From Legionella massiliensis (GTDB lineage Bacteria; Pseudomonadota; Gammaproteobacteria; Legionellales; Legionellaceae): a stretch of 64,000 nucleotides of DNA. The notes beneath the pieces are model-generated. The model made no database searches, had not been told where the DNA came from, and worked only from the letters and a program-made list of their open reading frames with translations. Made by a program: the position numbers and the translations under genes. The stretch's first letter is position 1, and each line of letters starts with the position of its first letter. Of this stretch, positions 61,798-64,000 are shown in pieces. Location: positions 558,001-622,000 of the forward strand of contig NZ_CCVW01000001.1 of the NCBI RefSeq assembly GCF_000756815.1, read 5' to 3'.

Positions 61798-63245
61798 TTT
61801 TTGAACGCTCAACGGCCGGCCGTCAAGCAACTGCACAAGCTCCTCACAATAAGGAGCATAGTGTCGCGATTCCCAAGCAGTTTCTGCGCACAAGCGCACC
61901 GCGTTTACCAGCTTGCTCTGAATTGCAGGTAATTCGCCATTATACGCGCCTATCGCAAAAGAATTTTGCGATAGATACCAATTTTTATCCTTTGGGGTCT
62001 TGTACTATGAAATACAATCCCCGGGGTGTTCATAAGGCTGCGTCGATCCCTGGTTTTATTAATCGCCACCCCCTCGCTCCTGAAAATGCAAGTCAAGGCT
62101 TTTTGCAAACTATGCATGAGCTGCAAAGTTATCTGGCTGAAATTACCGGCATGGCAGGGGTGTCACTGACACCTATGGCTGGCTCACAGGGAGAATTTGC
62201 TGGTGTCGCAATGATTAAAGCTTACCACCAATCACGCGGCGACACGGGACGCGATGAGATGCTTATTCCTGACGCAGCTCATGGAACCAACCCGGCCTCA
62301 GCGGCTATGTGCGGCTTTAAAATCGTCGAACTGGCTACCTCCAAAGATGGTGATCTTGATCTGGATGAGTTACGCCGTAAAGTTGGACCTAAAACAGCCG
62401 GCATTATGCTTACAAACCCATCAACCTTGGGCTTGTTTATGCGCCAAATCAAAGAAATAGCTGCGGTTGTGCACCAAGCTGGTGGGCTTTTATATTATGA
62501 CGGGGCAAATCTGAATGCTATTTTAGGCCGTGTAAGGCCGGGCGATATGGGCTTTGATGTCATGCATTTGAATTTACACAAAACCTTTGCTACCCCTCAT
62601 GGGGGTGGTGGCCCAGGTGCTGGTCCTGTAGCTGTTGGCAAAAGACTGTTGCCACATTTACCCTTACCTACAGTGATTAAAGACGACAAGCACTATCGTT
62701 GGGCTACTGCGAATGATATACCACAAAGTATTGGTCGTTTGTCTTGCTTTATGGGGAATGCGGGAATCCTGCTTCGCGCTTATTTTTACATCCGCGTATT
62801 AGGAAAAACTGGCCTATTAAAGGTATCTGAATTTGCTACTTTGAATGCGAATTATTTACTTAGTGAATTAGAGAAGGCCGGATTTAATCCGGCTTATCCG
62901 GGACGGCGTGCAACACATGAGTTTATTCTAACTCTGAATCAGGAAAAGAAAACTTATGGCGTTAATGCAATGGATTTTGCTAAGCGTTTGCTCGATTTTG
63001 GATTCCATGCCCCAACGACCTATTTCCCTCTGTTAGTGCCTGAATGTTTATTGATTGAACCGACAGAAACTGAATGTAAGGAGGAGTTAGATGGATTCAT
63101 TAGTGCCTTAGAGGCAATTCGCTATGAAGCCCAATCGAACCCCAATCTTTTAAGAGATGCCCCACATACCTTACCAGTGAAACGATTAGATGATGTCAAA
63201 GCTGCGCGGGAATTGGATCTGAATTATTTTGCTCACCAGGAATAG
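61791..63245 (+). CDS. gcvPB: Glycine dehydrogenase (decarboxylating) subunit 2
   Basis: A 484-residue protein, the C-terminal half of the split P protein, holding the pyridoxal phosphate lysine in [20 protein letters not shown]. Other signatures are [35 protein letters not shown] and [16 protein letters not shown]. Last gene of the operon, overlapping the YciI gene by 7 bases. Confidence 0.96.
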   Translation: MLIFERSTAGRQATAQAPHNKEHSVAIPKQFLRTSAPRLPACSELQVIRHYTRLSQKNFAIDTNFYPLGSCTMKYNPRGVHKAASIPGFINRHPLAPENASQGFLQTMHELQSYLAEITGMAGVSLTPMAGSQGEFAGVAMIKAYHQSRGDTGRDEMLIPDAAHGTNPASAAMCGFKIVELATSKDGDLDLDELRRKVGPKTAGIMLTNPSTLGLFMRQIKEIAAVVHQAGGLLYYDGANLNAILGRVRPGDMGFDVMHLNLHKTFATPHGGGGPGAGPVAVGKRLLPHLPLPTVIKDDKHYRWATANDIPQSIGRLSCFMGNAGILLRAYFYIRVLGKTGLLKVSEFATLNANYLLSELEKAGFNPAYPGRRATHEFILTLNQEKKTYGVNAMDFAKRLLDFGFHAPTTYFPLLVPECLLIEPTETECKEELDGFISALEAIRYEAQSNPNLLRDAPHTLPVKRLDDVKAARELDLNYFAHQE

Positions 63246-63380
63246 TTAAGCGAGTTATAAAAGATAGCAGGCTGGGCTGAGAAGCCTAATGGCACTTAGA
63301 ACGCTGTGTAAAAAATGCTTTTTGCCTCCTCGCCACCTCGCACAGCGTGGGGGATACTGCTATTAAGTTAAGGAAGGTTT

Positions 63381-63465
63381 TGTCATTCCCGCGAAGGCGG
63401 GAAACTATTTTTAGCTAAGCACAGTGCCAATGTAGAGATGGTTTCCCGCCTTCGCGGGAATGACA
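63381..63465. repeat. Long inverted-repeat element, copy 3 (variant)
   Basis: Arms 63381-63405 and 63441-63465 are perfect 25-base reverse complements (TGTCATTCCCGCGAAGGCGG and onward). The spacer contains GCACAGTGCCAATG, like the other two inverted-repeat elements. The unit is enclosed by TAAGTTAAGG (63364-63373) and CCTTAACTTA (63471-63480). The arm sequence differs from copies 1 and 2, but size, layout and spacer core agree. Confidence 0.75.
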
Positions 63466-63472
63466 ACTGCCC

Positions 63473-63660
63473 TTAACTTAACGTCAGTTATGGATAAGCA
63501 CTTATACCCTTGCCTACGTACCGCGCTTTATGCGCGGTATATAGGCGGAAAAATAAGGATGCTACCTCAAACCGTTCGGGCTGAGGAGGCCTTTAGGCCG
63601 TCTCGAAGCCTTGCTCTCTGCGGCTATAAAACCCCTTATCTATAACTGACGTTAACTTAA
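63473..63660. repeat. MITE-like element with terminal inverted repeats, copy 2
   Basis: Termini 63473-63498 and 63635-63660 are 26-base imperfect inverted repeats (two mismatches) containing TAACGTCAGT. Its core at 63569-63607 is the exact reverse complement of 34416-34454 in copy 1. It abuts the inverted repeat at 63381-63465. An internal palindrome (ACCGCGC-TTTAT-GCGCGGT) lies near 63521-63539. No protein is encoded. Confidence 0.78.
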
Positions 63661-63786
63661 TGGCAGTGAGCGTGGGGAACCTTTGGCGTATGAGCGGGAG
63701 CCAAGTCATTGGTGGTTGTATGCAATGAGCAGTTTGTACCAGATTGATTATACTTAACTTAAAACATGATGATATAAGTTATTAAA

Positions 63787-64000
63787 TTGAAAAAACAAAT
63801 CACATCAACTCTGTTCGCTCGACAAGCGATCTACGATAGCCTCAATCAGGTTTGCGCTTATGAGCTTTTGTATAGAGCTGGTGACTTGTTTCGAGCAAAT
63901 ATCGACCTCAGCAATGAGAAAGCGGGTGACGATGCGACTTCTTTTATTTTGTCCCATTTATTTACACATTTAGACATCAATACTATTGTTGGTGCTCATC
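63787..64000 (+). CDS. EAL/HDOD-type signalling protein, N-terminal part
   Basis: An open frame from TTG 63787 runs to the right edge (71 codons seen). The beginning reads STLFARQAIYDSLNQVCAYE then LLYRAG, which matches the FARQPI-YELLFR opening of proteins combining a degenerate EAL domain with an HDOD domain. An in-frame stop at 63775 limits the start to TTG 63787 (or ATT 63781). No strong ribosome-binding site is visible. The rest lies outside the window, so domain order is inferred. Confidence 0.65.
   Translation, partial: MKKQITSTLFARQAIYDSLNQVCAYELLYRAGDLFRANIDLSNEKAGDDATSFILSHLFTHLDINTIVGAH

Larger units (their letters stand above)
63246..63786. other. Repeat-rich intergenic region
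   Basis: About 540 bases without a gene. It holds an 8-bp stem (ACGCTGTG at 63301-63308, CACAGCGT at 63341-63348) that may end the gcv transcript, the inverted repeat at 63381-63465, and the TIR element at 63473-63660. The last 120 bases before the right-edge gene contain no clear promoter. Confidence 0.5.

Overview
The window is AT-rich gammaproteobacterial chromosome and most likely comes from Legionella or a close relative. The clues are a periplasmic IcmL/DotI-like protein (55796-56338), a large protein of no recognised family with a polar tail that looks like a Dot/Icm effector candidate (50596-52167), an aa3 oxidase operon with a fused tetraheme cytochrome, split glycine decarboxylase genes, a phasin-like protein, and families of small inverted-repeat elements. 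No rRNA, tRNA, CRISPR array, prophage or intact insertion sequence was seen. The genus call is inference from gene content.

Left part, about 1-34400: a surface polysaccharide (O-antigen) locus. A minus-strand block at 1-6417 carries a CDP-sugar cytidylyltransferase, a sulfotransferase, an APH-fold kinase, an NAD-dependent epimerase/reductase, a transketolase split into two subunits and a membrane-anchored family 2 glycosyltransferase cut by the window edge. Next come a GT-C-like membrane protein (minus strand), then three plus-strand genes: an epimerase, an RgpF-type rhamnan synthesis protein and an acyltransferase. A long minus-strand run (33071 down to 12903) holds all four dTDP-L-rhamnose genes, a second RgpF-type protein, three further glycosyltransferases, an OafA/SGNH acyltransferase and two complete ABC-type polysaccharide exporters (Wzm plus Wzt with a C-terminal carbohydrate-binding domain). 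Downstream of each Wzt lies a candidate chain-capping enzyme with a coiled-coil extension: a methyltransferase in one case, a sulfotransferase with a 14-residue repeat coil in the other. A GDP-mannose 4,6-dehydratase-like gene closes the locus on the plus strand.

Middle part, about 34400-43300: housekeeping and mixed genes. These are tatC, a stand-alone receiver protein, rsmA, a TraI_2 (MobH relaxase-like) protein with a degenerate HD site, apaH, a secreted papain-like protease, a phasin-like protein, a methyltransferase, recX and a Rieske protein.

Right part, about 43400-64000: a c-type tetraheme cytochrome and the coxB-coxA-ctaG-coxC operon, a small PilZ-like protein, the effector candidate, a NitT/TauT-type ABC transporter lacking its binding protein, a probable structured small RNA, the IcmL-like gene, a DUF3592 gene, a Gly/Trp/His-rich secreted protein, a VOC protein, a ketosynthase remnant and the gcvT-gcvH-gcvPA-yciI-gcvPB operon. 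The right edge cuts an EAL/HDOD-type gene.

The intergenic spaces hold several small repeat families that look like non-autonomous mobile elements: a TIR element at 34387-34486 and 63473-63660; long inverted repeats at 50474-50555, 56821-56897 and 63381-63465; a two-block repeat at 12699-12843 and 26071-26149; and a perfect hairpin at 35497-35545.
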